Origin: Streptomyces sp. Tue 6430
Lineage (GTDB): Bacteria > Actinomycetota > Actinomycetes > Streptomycetales > Streptomycetaceae
Reading direction: 5' to 3'
Assembly (NCBI GenBank): GCA_021568835.1
Contig: JAKGSH010000010.1
Coordinates: 3,968,001-4,032,000, forward strand
DNA: 64,000 nucleotides
Positions 55,965-64,000 of the stretch are shown here, one piece after another. Each line of letters starts with the position of its first letter. The stretch's first letter is position 1. A model generated the notes under the pieces. The model was not told the DNA's origin and did no database searches. It saw only the letters and a program-made list of their open reading frames with translations. The position numbers and the translations under genes were made by a program.

Positions 55965-57314
55965 TCAGAGGGCGAGCCGGCGCGCGAGGTCGGACACGAA
56001 CACCCCGCGGGGGTCCAGCTCCGCGCGCAGCGCGCGGAAGTCGTCCAGGCGCGGGTACATCGCGGCGAGCAGGTCCGGCCGCAGCCGGGAGTCCTTGGCG
56101 AGGTAGACGCGCCCGCCGGCGGCGGCGACCTCCTCGTCGAGTCCGTCGAGGAAGGCGCCGAGACCGGGCAGGCCCGCCGGGACGTCCAGGGCCAGCGTCC
56201 AGCCGGGCACGGGGAAGGAGAGCCAGCCGGGGTCGGCCTCCCCGAACCGCTTGAGGACGGCGAGGAAGGACGGGCAGCGCCGCCGCGCGATGCGGTCCAC
56301 GATCCGGCGCAGGGTCTCCTCCCGGCCGTGGCCGACGACGAACTGGTACTGCACGAAACCGCCGCGCCCGTAGACGCGGTTCCAGTGCGGGACCCCGTCG
56401 AGGGGGTGGAAGAAGGCGGACAGCCGCTGGAGTTCGCCGGTACGCGCGCGGGGCGCCCTGCGGTACCAGAGCTCGTTGAAGAGGCCCACGGTGCGGCGCG
56501 TGAGCAGCCCCTCGGGGAAGCAGGCGGGCGCGGCCGGGAGCCGGGCGGGGCGGAAGGACAGCGGGGCGCGGCGCGCGCGGGCGGGCAGGGCGGCGAGGGG
56601 GGCGTGGTCGCCGCGGGTCAGGACGGCCCGGCCGGTGGCGGCGCGGCGGGCGAGCAGGTCGATCCAGGCGACCGAGTAGCGGTAGCGGTGGTCGCCGGCG
56701 GTCAGCCGGGCCATCAGGTCGTCGAGGTCGGTCGCGCGTTCGGTGTCGACGGACATGAGGCTCGTTTCGACGGACCGCAGCCGCACGGTCGCGGTGAGGA
56801 TCACGCCGGTCAGGCCCATGCCGCCCGCGGTCGCGTCGAAGAGGTCGGTGCCGGGGCGGACGGTGCGGACCGTGCCGTCGGCGGTGAGCAGCTCCAGGGA
56901 GACGACGTGCCGGGAGAAGGAGCCGGACACGTGGTGGTTCTTGCCGTGGATGTCGGCGCCGATCGCGCCGCCGACGGTCACGTAGCGGGTGCCGGGGGTC
57001 ACCGGCACGAACCAGCCCAGGGGCAGCAGGACCTCCATGAGGCGGTGCAGGGAGACGCCCGCGTCGCACAGGACGCTGCCGTCGGCCACGTCGACGACGT
57101 GGATCCGGTCGAGGCCCGTCATGTCGAGCACCGCCCCGCCGGCGTTCTGCGCCGCGTCCCCGTACGCCCGTCCCAGGCCCCGGGGGATGCCTCCGCGCGC
57201 CCCGCAGCCCCGGACGGCGGTCACGGCCTCCTCGTACGTCCTGGGACGGATCAGACGGGCGGTGGAGGGAGCGGTGCGGCCCCACCCCGTGACGGAAACG
57301 GTCTCGGCAGGCAT
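55965..57314 (-). CDS. DprE1-like FAD oxidase (decaprenylphosphoryl-ribose epimerase subunit)
   Basis: 449 aa. PCMH-type FAD domain with GRAYGDAAQNAGGAVLDM and IGADIHGKNHHVSGSF (His of the flavin site), and C-terminal YLAKDSRLR, whose Lys407 matches the catalytic Lys418 of M. tuberculosis DprE1. It oxidises polyprenylphospho-ribose at C2. The residue matching Cys387, the covalent target of benzothiazinones, is Ala375 (WTLALDVP). ATG 57314 has a TACGGT box 7 nt upstream, so it is probably leaderless. Operon with dprE2. Confidence 0.9.
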   Translation of the reverse strand: MPAETVSVTGWGRTAPSTARLIRPRTYEEAVTAVRGCGARGGIPRGLGRAYGDAAQNAGGAVLDMTGLDRIHVVDVADGSVLCDAGVSLHRLMEVLLPLGWFVPVTPGTRYVTVGGAIGADIHGKNHHVSGSFSRHVVSLELLTADGTVRTVRPGTDLFDATAGGMGLTGVILTATVRLRSVETSLMSVDTERATDLDDLMARLTAGDHRYRYSVAWIDLLARRAATGRAVLTRGDHAPLAALPARARRAPLSFRPARLPAAPACFPEGLLTRRTVGLFNELWYRRAPRARTGELQRLSAFFHPLDGVPHWNRVYGRGGFVQYQFVVGHGREETLRRIVDRIARRRCPSFLAVLKRFGEADPGWLSFPVPGWTLALDVPAGLPGLGAFLDGLDEEVAAAGGRVYLAKDSRLRPDLLAAMYPRLDDFRALRAELDPRGVFVSDLARRLAL

Positions 57315-57446
57315 GTCGGTGACCGTATCGCCCCTGTGCGGGTGATTAGTTTTGAAACATTCCACCCTCCCCGGAATGGGTGATTAATGGTATGTCGCTC
57401 GATATTGCCAGGAATCCGGCGCACTCGGCGTGAACAGTGAATCCAC

Positions 57447-58052
57447 ATGGACGACTTGGACGACTTGGACGAAACGGCCGACATGGCCGACACGGGAGAC
57501 GCGGACGGCACGGTCGAAACGGGCGACGCGGAGACCGGCATCGACCACCGCATCCTCACGGCGGTCCACGCCCGTGGCGCCGATCCGCGCCTGGCGGCCG
57601 CCGCGCGCGCCCTGTCCCGGGCGGGCGAGCACGGCACGCTGTGGCTCGCGGCGGGCCTCGCCGGTGCCGCCCTCGACGGCGCCCGGCGCGGCGCCTGGCT
57701 GCGGGCCACCGCGCTCACCGCGGGCGCCCACCTCGCCGGCATGGGCGTGAAACGGATCGTGCGCCGCCCGCGCCCGACCCACGTCGAGCACCTGGTCCGC
57801 ACCGCCGGACGGCACTCCTTCCCGAGCGCGCACGCGACCTCCGCCGCGGCCGCCGCCGTCGCCTACGGCGCCCTCGGGGCGTACGCCGTGCCGCCGCTCG
57901 CCGCCGCGATGTGCCTGTCGCGCCTGGTCGTCGGCGTCCACTACCCCTCCGATGTGGCCGCGGGAGCAGCCCTCGGAGCACTCGCGGCGCGCATCGGCAC
58001 ACCCTGGGTGAAAGCCGGCGCGCACCGGACCGGGGGAGGCGTCCGTGACTGA
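57447..58052 (+). CDS. PAP2-family phosphatase (Rv3807c-like)
   Basis: 201 aa. A 35-residue acidic N-terminus with DDLDDLDE steps, then helices and the three PAP2 motifs: KRIVRRPRP, SFPSAHATSA and SRLVVGVHYPSD. In mycobacteria the matching protein is thought to remove the 5-phosphate from decaprenylphospho-5-phosphoribose. It is divergent from dprE1 and overlaps the UbiA gene by 8 nt, so the group covers the whole DPA pathway. Confidence 0.88.
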   Translation: MDDLDDLDETADMADTGDADGTVETGDAETGIDHRILTAVHARGADPRLAAAARALSRAGEHGTLWLAAGLAGAALDGARRGAWLRATALTAGAHLAGMGVKRIVRRPRPTHVEHLVRTAGRHSFPSAHATSAAAAAVAYGALGAYAVPPLAAAMCLSRLVVGVHYPSDVAAGAALGALAARIGTPWVKAGAHRTGGGVRD

Positions 58053-59067
58053 GGCCGCGCCCCTCGCCGGAACCCACCGCCACGCCGAGCCGCACCCCCC
58101 GCAACCCGCCCTCCCCGGCCGACGCACCTACCACCCCGCCGCGGACACCGGCCCCGGCGCGGACACCGGCCCCGTCATGCCCGCCGGCTCCCTCCCGGCC
58201 GGCCTGCTGCGCACCGCCCGCCCCAAGCAGTGGGTCAAGAACGTCCTGGTCGTCGCCGCCCCTGCCGCGGCCGGGCAGCTGTTCACCGTCCACGCCCTCA
58301 CCGAACTCGCCCTCGTCCTCGCCCTGTTCACCGCCTGCTCCGCCGCCGTCTACCTCGTCAACGACGCCCGTGACGCCGCGGCCGACCGCGCCCACCCCAC
58401 CAAACGGCACCGCCCGGTCGCCGCCGGACAGGTCCCCGTCCCCGTCGCGTACGCCGCCGGAGGCGCCCTCGCGGTGCTCGCGCCGGCCGTCGCGGCCTGG
58501 CTGACCGCACCCGCCGTCGCCGGACTCCTCATCGCCTACCTGGGCATGCAACTGGCCTACTGCGTCAGCCTGAAGCACGTCCTCGTCGTCGACCTCGTCG
58601 TCGTCACCACCGGCTTCCTGATGCGGGCCGTGGTCGGCGGGCTCGCGCTCGGCATCCCGCTGTCGCGCTGGTTCCTCATCACCGCCGGCTTCGGGGCGCT
58701 GTTCATGGTGTCGGCCAAGCGCTACTCCGAGGCCGTGCAGATGGCCGGGGCGGCGGGCGCCACCCGCGCGCTGCTCACCGAGTACACCACCGGCTACCTG
58801 CGCTTCGTCTGGCAGCTCGCGGCCGGGGTCGCCGTGCTCGGCTACTGCCTGTGGGCGCTGGAGGAGGGCGGCGTCCCGCACGCCAGCGTGCTGCCCTGGC
58901 GCCAGCTGTCCGTCGTCGCCTTCGTCCTGGCCGTGCTGCGCTACGCCGTCTTCGCCGACCGCGGCACCGCGGGCGAACCCGAGGAGGTCGTCCTCGGCGA
59001 CCGCGCCCTCGCCGTGATCGGCCTGGTCTGGCTCATCATGTACGGTCTGGCGGTCGCCGACTGGTGA
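58045..59067 (+). CDS. UbiA-family decaprenyl-phosphate phosphoribosyltransferase (Rv3806c-like)
   Basis: 340 aa, GTG start inside the PAP2 gene. About nine helices. The UbiA Mg-binding motifs are NDARDAAADRAHPTKRHRPVAAG and the later YCVSLKHVLVVDL; RPKQWVKNVLV is the typical start of the family. It transfers phosphoribose from PRPP to polyprenyl phosphate. A Pro/Gly N-terminal extension of about 50 residues is unusual. Followed by a YihY gene after 130 bp. Confidence 0.9.
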   Translation: MTEAAPLAGTHRHAEPHPPQPALPGRRTYHPAADTGPGADTGPVMPAGSLPAGLLRTARPKQWVKNVLVVAAPAAAGQLFTVHALTELALVLALFTACSAAVYLVNDARDAAADRAHPTKRHRPVAAGQVPVPVAYAAGGALAVLAPAVAAWLTAPAVAGLLIAYLGMQLAYCVSLKHVLVVDLVVVTTGFLMRAVVGGLALGIPLSRWFLITAGFGALFMVSAKRYSEAVQMAGAAGATRALLTEYTTGYLRFVWQLAAGVAVLGYCLWALEEGGVPHASVLPWRQLSVVAFVLAVLRYAVFADRGTAGEPEEVVLGDRALAVIGLVWLIMYGLAVADW

Positions 59068-59198
59068 CGCACCGCCCGCCGCCGGCCGCGGTCCGCCGGT
59101 TCGGGGGGTTCGAGGAGTTCGGGCGTATTCGCGGGTAGAAGAACCGGCACGCGGGACCGGCCGGAGCACCGCGCACATCTCACCAGGGGAGTCGGATC

Positions 59199-60143
59199 AT
59201 GGACTGGCTGAAAAAGCTCCCCGGGATCGGGCCGTGGATCGCGCGGCTGACGACCACGCACGCGTGGCGCTCGTACGAGCGGCTGGACCGGGTGCGGTGG
59301 ACGATGCTGGCCGCCGCGATGACGTTCACCAGCTTCGTCGCACTGTTCCCGCTGCTCACCGTGGCGGCCACGATCGGCGCCGCCACCCTCGGCCCCGAGC
59401 GGCAGAAGGAGCTCCAGGACAGGATCACCGACCAGGTGCCCGGCATCTCCGACCGGTTGAACATCGACAGCCTGGTGCAGAACGCCGGCACCGTCGGCCT
59501 CATCGCCGGCGCCGCCCTGCTGTTCACCGGCGTCAACTGGGCCGGCTCGGCGCGCGAGTGCCTGCGCGCGGTGTGGGAACTGCCCGACGAGGAGGAGAAC
59601 CCGGTCCTGCGCAGGCTCAAGGACCTCGGCATCCTCCTCGGACTCGGCGGCGCCGTCCTCGTCACCCTCGCCGTCTCCACCGTCGCCTCCGCGCTGGTGG
59701 GCTGGATCATCGAGCAGGGGGGCGTCGACCAGTCCGGCTGGGGCAGCGTCCTGCTGCGCGTCGCCGCGTTCGCCGTCGCCGTCCTCGCCGACTTCCTGCT
59801 CCTGCTGTACGTCCTGACGCTGCTGCCGGGCGTGGAGCCGCCGCGCCGCCGCCTGATCGTGGCGGCGCTCACCGGCGCCGTCGGCTTCGAACTGCTGAAG
59901 CTGCTGCTCAGCGGCTACCTGCAGGGCGTGGCCACGAAGAGCATGTACGGCGCCTTCGGCGTGCCCATCGCCCTGCTGCTGTGGATCAACTTCACGGCGA
60001 AACTGGTCCTGTTCTGCGCCGCGTGGACCGCGACGGGGTCCGCCGGCGCCGGCGCCGACACCGAGTCCGGCACCGAGACCGGCACCCCGGACGGGGTCAG
60101 CGGCGGCGGCGCACCAGATCCGGCAGTGGCCACCGGCGGTTGA
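59199..60143 (+). CDS. YihY/BrkB-family membrane protein
   Basis: 314 aa; GGGGAG precedes the ATG. Six or seven helices with family features AAAMTFTSFVALFPLLTVAA near residues 37-57 and KSMYGAFGVPIALLLWINFTAKLVLFCAAWT near the end. Function uncertain (once annotated RNase BN; later shown not to be). Its last 47 bases overlap the 3' end of the convergent carboxypeptidase gene; the extra C-terminal tail is Gly/Thr-rich. Confidence 0.85.
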   Translation: MDWLKKLPGIGPWIARLTTTHAWRSYERLDRVRWTMLAAAMTFTSFVALFPLLTVAATIGAATLGPERQKELQDRITDQVPGISDRLNIDSLVQNAGTVGLIAGAALLFTGVNWAGSARECLRAVWELPDEEENPVLRRLKDLGILLGLGGAVLVTLAVSTVASALVGWIIEQGGVDQSGWGSVLLRVAAFAVAVLADFLLLLYVLTLLPGVEPPRRRLIVAALTGAVGFELLKLLLSGYLQGVATKSMYGAFGVPIALLLWINFTAKLVLFCAAWTATGSAGAGADTESGTETGTPDGVSGGGAPDPAVATGG

Positions 60144-61453
60144 CCAGGAACGCCGCGCCGGCGAGCAGCAGCAGCGCCCCGCCCGCGATCGCCATGGCGG
60201 TCCCCATGCCACCGGAGCCGTTCTTCGCGACCGCGCCCGCCACCGGCCGCTCGGACACGTTGCCGATGCCGCCGGCCTCCCCGGCCTCCCCGCCCTCGCC
60301 GGAGTTCGCGCCGGGCTGCGCGCCGGTCTGCGCGGCACCGCGCGGCGGGACCAGCTCGCCCACCGGGGTCACCTTGCCGGCCGCCTGGAAACCCCAGTCG
60401 AAGAGGGCGGCGGTCTCCTTGTAGACCTCGTTGTGGTCGTCCTTCTCCGGGTTCATCACCGTGACCAGCAGGACCCGTCCGCCCTGCTCGGCGACGCCGG
60501 TGAAGGTGGCGCCCGCGTTGGTGGTGTTGCCGTTCTTGACGCCCGCGATGCCCTGGTACTGGGTGATGTCGTAGTCGCCGGTCAGCAGCCGGTTGGTGTT
60601 CTGGATCTCGAAGGTCTCGCGGACCGTCCGGCCCTTCTTGTTCTTCGTCGTGGCGCCCGGGAACTTCGCCGTGAGCGTCGAGCAGTACTCGCGGAAGTCC
60701 TGCTTCTGGAGGCCGGAGCGGGCGATCAGCGTCAGGTCGTAGGCGGAGGAGACCTGGCCGGGGGCGTCGTACCCGTCGGGCGAGACCACGTCGGTGTCCA
60801 GGGCCTGCAGCTCGTCGGCGTGCTCGTTCATCTGCTGCACGGTGGCCGCGACGCCGCCGTTCATGGCCGACAGGACGTGCACGGCGTCGTTGCCGGAGCG
60901 CAGGAAGACGCCGAGCCACAGGTCGTGGACCGAGTAGGTCTCGCCCTCCTTTATCCCGACCATGCTGGAGCCGGCGCCCACCCCCTCCAGGTCCTTCGGC
61001 TCGACCTTGTACTGCGTGGCCTTGGGGAACTTCGGCAGGACGGTGTCGGCGAAGAGCATCTTCAGGGTGCTCGCCGGGGGCAGTCGCCAGTGCGCGTTGT
61101 GCGCGGCGAGCACCTCGCCGGACTCGGCGTCCGCGACGATCCAGGACCGCGCGGTGAGGCCCTTCGGCAGCACCGGCGCGCCGCCGGCGAGCTGGACCTG
61201 CGTCCCGGCCTGCCCGAGGCGGGGCCGCCCAGCGACGACATCTTCGCCGGGGAGCGGCGGACGCACCGGCCGAAGCCGAGGGGGAGGCCGATGCCGAGGC
61301 GGCGGCGGACGGCGAACCGGAGACCGGGACCGGGGCCGAGGGCGACGGGGTCGGCGCGGCCGTGGACACGGGCGCGGTCAGCGCGAGGGACGCGAGGGTC
61401 GCGGAGGTGACCAGCAGGGTTCGCCTGGCGGTCCGCTTCAGGGGTGCGGGCAC
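60097..61453 (-). CDS. D-alanyl-D-alanine carboxypeptidase, class A low-molecular-weight PBP (two frame breaks)
   Basis: About 453 aa when repaired. Signal peptide (KRTARRTLLVTSATLASLALTAPVSTA), a Ser/Ala/Pro-rich stretch, then the transpeptidase fold: Ser-x-x-Lys in PPASTLKML, SGN in FLRSGNDAVHVL, and KNG in GVKNGNTTNAG where KTG is usual. A C-terminal helix (MAIAGGALLLLAGAAFLV) anchors it. It trims the terminal D-Ala of peptidoglycan pentapeptides. Bases are missing at 61248-61251 and 61221-61224 (giving ...ASAAPPAKMSSLGGPRLGQAG). GTG 61453 has TACTTT 7 nt upstream: probably leaderless. Likely the orthologue of SCO4847 (from memory). Confidence 0.85.
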
Positions 61454-61544
61454 GACGGAGAAAGTACCGGGCGCACGACGGGAAGTCCCGCCCCCCTCCC
61501 CACCCCCCTCATGGAACCGGACAGCGGGCGGCGATACTGAACGT

Positions 61545-61784
61545 ATGAAGCTCAGCCGACCGGTGTCCTGGTTCCTTCTCGCCTTCGGGGTGTGGAGCTG
61601 GGTCATCTGGGTCACTTTCGTCAAAAACCTGATCAAGGACGGCAGCGGGCTCGCGTTCGACGACGGCGACCCGACGGCCTACTTCTGGGTCCACCTGACG
61701 CTCGCCGTCGTCTCCTTCGTACTGGGGACGGTCGTCGGGGCCATCGGGTTGCGCGGACTGCGCGCCCTGCGGCGAACCTCATAG
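61545..61784 (+). CDS. Small two-helix membrane protein
   Basis: 79 aa. MKLSRPVSWFLLAFGVWSWVIWVTFVKNL and VHLTLAVVSFVLGTVVGAIGLRGL are the helices; FDDGDPTAYFWV joins them. A -10-like GATACT ends about 7 nt before the ATG. Conserved-looking in Streptomyces next to the carboxypeptidase; function unknown. Confidence 0.75.
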   Translation: MKLSRPVSWFLLAFGVWSWVIWVTFVKNLIKDGSGLAFDDGDPTAYFWVHLTLAVVSFVLGTVVGAIGLRGLRALRRTS

Positions 61785-61845
61785 CCCGCGTCGTAGCCCG
61801 ACGCCGTAGCCCCACGCCATAGCCCGACGCCATAGCCCGACGCCC
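61781..61845. repeat. 13-bp tandem repeat, five units, after the small membrane gene
   Basis: Units near TAGCCCGACGCC(A/G) run from 61781 to 61845 and then degrade. The first unit includes the stop codon of the 79-aa membrane gene, so the array starts right at its end. The metallophosphoesterase starts 56 bp later. Confidence 0.8.
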
Positions 61846-61901
61846 GACATCCGACGCCGCACGCCCGGCGCCCGAAGCCCACAGCGGGGGATACGAAGAC
61901 C

Positions 61902-63205
61902 GTGGCCATCCTTTTCGTGCTGCTCGCCCTGGCGGTCGTCGTCGGGGCCAACCGGTATCTGTGGCGCCGCCTGTTCCGCGACACGACCAGCGCCCCGGGC
62001 CCGGTCCGGCGCGGCGGCGCGGTGCTGATCGCGGGCGGCTGGGCCCTCGCCGTCGGCGCCCTGGTCGCCGAACGCGCCGGCGCCCCCTTCTGGCTCCAGC
62101 GCGTCCTGGCCTGGCCCGGCTTCCTGTGGCTGGCGCTGTCGATGTACCTGGTCCTGGCGGTCCTGGCGGGCGAGGCCGTACGCCCGCTGCTGCGGCGCGT
62201 CCTGGAGCGGCGGGCGGCCGCCCGGACGCCGGTGCCGGTGGCGGCGCGGGACGAGGAGCCCGAGACCGTGCCGCCGTCCCCGCCCGGAGCCGGGACGCCC
62301 GTGCCGCCGGCCCCGCCCGGCCCCGGGGCGTCCGAGGAGCCGCAGCCCTTCGGGGAGACCGGCCCACCGCGCCCCGCCGGCCCCTCCCGCCGCCTGTTCG
62401 TCTCCCGCGTCATCGGCGGCGCCGCGGCCGCGGCCGCGGCCGGGACCGTCGGATACGGCACCTACGGCGTGCTGCGGGGCCCCGGGGTGAAGCGGGTCAC
62501 CGTCCCGCTGGCCAGGCTGCCGCGCGCGGCGCACGGTTACCGGATCGCGGTCGTCAGCGACGTCCACCTGAGCCCGGTCCTCGGCCGCGGTTTCGCGCAG
62601 AAGGTCGTCGACACCGTCAACGGCACGCAGCCCGACCTGATCGCGGTCGTCGGCGACCTGGTCGACGGCAGCGTGAAGGACCTGGGCCCGGCGGCGGCCC
62701 CCTCGCGCGGCTGCGGGCCCGGCACGGCAGCTTCTTCGTCACCGGCAACCACGAGTACTTCTCCGGCGCCGGGCAGTGGGTCCAGGAGGTGCGGCGGCTC
62801 GGCCTGCTGCCCCTGGAGAACGCGCGGACCGAACTGCCGTGGTTCGACCTGGCCGGCGTCAACGACGTCGCGGGCGAGAGCGAGGGGCAGGGGCCCGACT
62901 TCGCGAAGGCCCTCGGCGACCGGGACCGGGCCCGCGCGTGCGTGCTCCTCGCCCACCAGCCCGTGCAGATCCACGACGCCGTCGAGCACGGCGTCGACCT
63001 CCAGCTCTCCGGCCACACCCACGGCGGCCAGCTCTGGCCCGGCAACCTCCTCGCCGCCGCCGCGAACCCGACCGTCGCGGGCCTGGAGCGCTACGGCGAC
63101 ACCCAGCTCTACGTCTCGCGCGGCGCCGGCGCCTGGGGTCCGCCCACGCGCGTGGGCGCCCCGTCCGACATCACGGTCATCGAACTGGCGTCGAAGCAGG
63201 CCTGA
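61902..63205 (+). CDS. Membrane-anchored metallophosphoesterase (YaeI-like, frame-broken)
   Basis: About 434 aa when repaired. Four N-terminal helices, a Pro-rich linker (PPSPPGAGTPVPPAPPGPG), a further helix with seven Ala, then a calcineurin-type phosphoesterase: SDVHLSP, GDLVDG, GNHEYFSG and SGHTHGGQLWPGN supply the two-metal centre. Such proteins hydrolyse phosphodiesters, possibly lipid pyrophosphates. One C is missing in 62698-62702 (joins AAAP to LARLRARHGSFFVTGNHEY). GTG 61902 has a weak GGGGGA upstream. Confidence 0.88.
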
Positions 63206-63241
63206 GAACCGCCCGCGGACCGCCCCTGACCGCACTCCGTC

Positions 63242-63355
63242 GCCCGGTCCGGCAGTCGTGCCGTCGCCGTCAGGCGCTTGCCCGGTCCGGCAGTCGTGCC
63301 GTCGCCGTCAGGCCGTCGCCCGGTCCGGCAGTCGTACCGTCACCGTCAGGCCCTC
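63242..63355. repeat. 38-bp tandem triplication of the 3' end of the kinase gene
   Basis: Three units begin GCCCGGTCCGGCAGTCGT at 63242, 63280 and 63318. The unit at 63318-63355 encodes the kinase's C-terminal LTVTVRLPDR; the stop codon lies in the middle copy; the outer copy is beyond the gene. 38 is not a multiple of three. Confidence 0.85.
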
Positions 63356-64000
63356 GCCCGGCGCCGTGCGGACGTCCACCTCGCCGCCGTGGGCGTCCAC
63401 CACGCCCTGCACGATCGCCAGGCCCAGCCCGCTGCCCGCGCCGCCGCCCGCGCGGAAGAAGCGGTCGAAGACCCGCGCCGCGTCCTCCGCGGCCAGCCCC
63501 GGCCCCTCGTCCCGCACCGACAGCCTCACGGCGCCGTCGGCGTGCTCCACGGCCAGCCGGACCGGCACGTCGGCGGGCGTGTGCGTGCGCACGTTGGCCA
63601 GGAGGTTGCCGAGGACCTGGCGCAGCCCCGACTCGTCGGCCCGCGCCAGGACCGCGCCGGCCGCGTCGACCGTGACCGGCCGCTCCGGCTGCTGGGCCCG
63701 CAGGTCCTGCGCCGCGTCCCGCACCAGCCGGCTCACGTCCACGTCGCGCAGCCGCAGCTCGGGCCGTTGGTCGAGGCGGGCCAGGACGAGCAGCTCGTCG
63801 ACGAGCCGTCCCATGCGGTCCACCTCGCCGTTCATCCGGTCCCAGGCGCGCCGCCGCTCGGCCGGGTCGCGCAGCATGCCCCGGTCGTACAGCTGGAGGT
63901 AGCCGCGGATCGCGGACAGCGGGGTGCGCAGCTCGTGCGAGGCGTCCGCGACGAACCGGCGCAGCTGGGCCGCGCTGCGCTCGCGCGTGCGGTACGCCGT
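63308..64000 (-). CDS. HAMP-type sensor histidine kinase (5' truncated)
   Basis: The last 230 residues are visible; the start is beyond the window edge. The dimerisation H-box is FVADASHELRTPLSAIRGYLQLYD (His near 64000-63900), followed by N box LRQVLGNLLANVRTHTP, D/F box RDEGPGLAAEDAARVFDRFFRA and G box GSGLGLAIVQGVVDAHGG. This is a classical orthodox kinase, so a response regulator should lie upstream. The C-terminus is created by a tandem duplication. Confidence 0.92.
   Translation of the reverse strand, partial: TAYRTRERSAAQLRRFVADASHELRTPLSAIRGYLQLYDRGMLRDPAERRRAWDRMNGEVDRMGRLVDELLVLARLDQRPELRLRDVDVSRLVRDAAQDLRAQQPERPVTVDAAGAVLARADESGLRQVLGNLLANVRTHTPADVPVRLAVEHADGAVRLSVRDEGPGLAAEDAARVFDRFFRAGGGAGSGLGLAIVQGVVDAHGGEVDVRTAPGEGLTVTVRLPDRATA

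Overview
The window is chromosomal DNA from a Streptomyces-type actinomycete. The evidence is the very high G+C, coding codons ending almost always in G or C, many GTG and TTG starts, SD-less starts sitting 6-9 nt after a -10 box, and the gene set itself. From memory the order (choD-like, chorismate mutase, guaA, pcrA, icmB, sucCD, purNH, folD, mdh, glyA, trpS, DD-carboxypeptidase) is collinear with the S. coelicolor SCO4770-SCO4850 core region. I see no rRNA, tRNA, CRISPR array, insertion sequence or prophage.

Layout. 1-9 kb: end of a choD-like GMC oxidase, an LAETG sortase substrate, a chorismate mutase preceded by a Phe/Tyr leader peptide and a terminator, guaA, and small redox or membrane proteins. 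9-17 kb: a PspC envelope protein divergent from a PspC-domain histidine kinase and its LuxR-type regulator, and two NlpC/P60 endopeptidases, the second behind a c-di-AMP (ydaO) riboswitch. 17-23 kb: pcrA helicase, an M23 peptidase, a lipase and icmB. 23.6-32 kb: a five-gene MoxR/VWA/SWIM/DUF5682/DUF5691 locus read from a divergent promoter pair. 32-48 kb: secreted proteins, sucCD, an HTH-sigma-like membrane protein, purNH, folD, mdh. 48-55 kb: a PEP-mutase-family enzyme, an AhpD-like protein divergent from a MocR regulator, glyA behind a ZTP riboswitch, trpS. 55-64 kb: dprE2-dprE1 divergent from a PAP2 phosphatase and a UbiA phosphoribosyltransferase, then a YihY protein, a DD-carboxypeptidase, a metallophosphoesterase and the 3' part of a histidine kinase.

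Three observations stand out. (1) The MoxR/VWA/SWIM locus and pcrA carry promoters matching the mycobacterial PafBC (RecA-NDp) DNA-damage motif TTGTCRGTG-N8-TANNNT, so this uncharacterised system is probably part of the DNA-damage response. (2) The chorismate mutase appears to be under transcription attenuation by an undescribed 23-residue leader peptide. (3) About 23 single-base frame breaks, almost all apparent losses of one G or C from a short G/C run, interrupt otherwise intact genes including the housekeeping helicase pcrA. They look like consensus errors, so the affected genes are annotated as whole CDSs with the break positions given.

The genes together cover purine synthesis and one-carbon supply (guaA, purN, purH, folD, glyA), the TCA cycle (sucCD, mdh) and a large amount of envelope biology: peptidoglycan hydrolases, a carboxypeptidase, sortase and Psp-type functions, and polyprenyl-phospho-arabinose synthesis.
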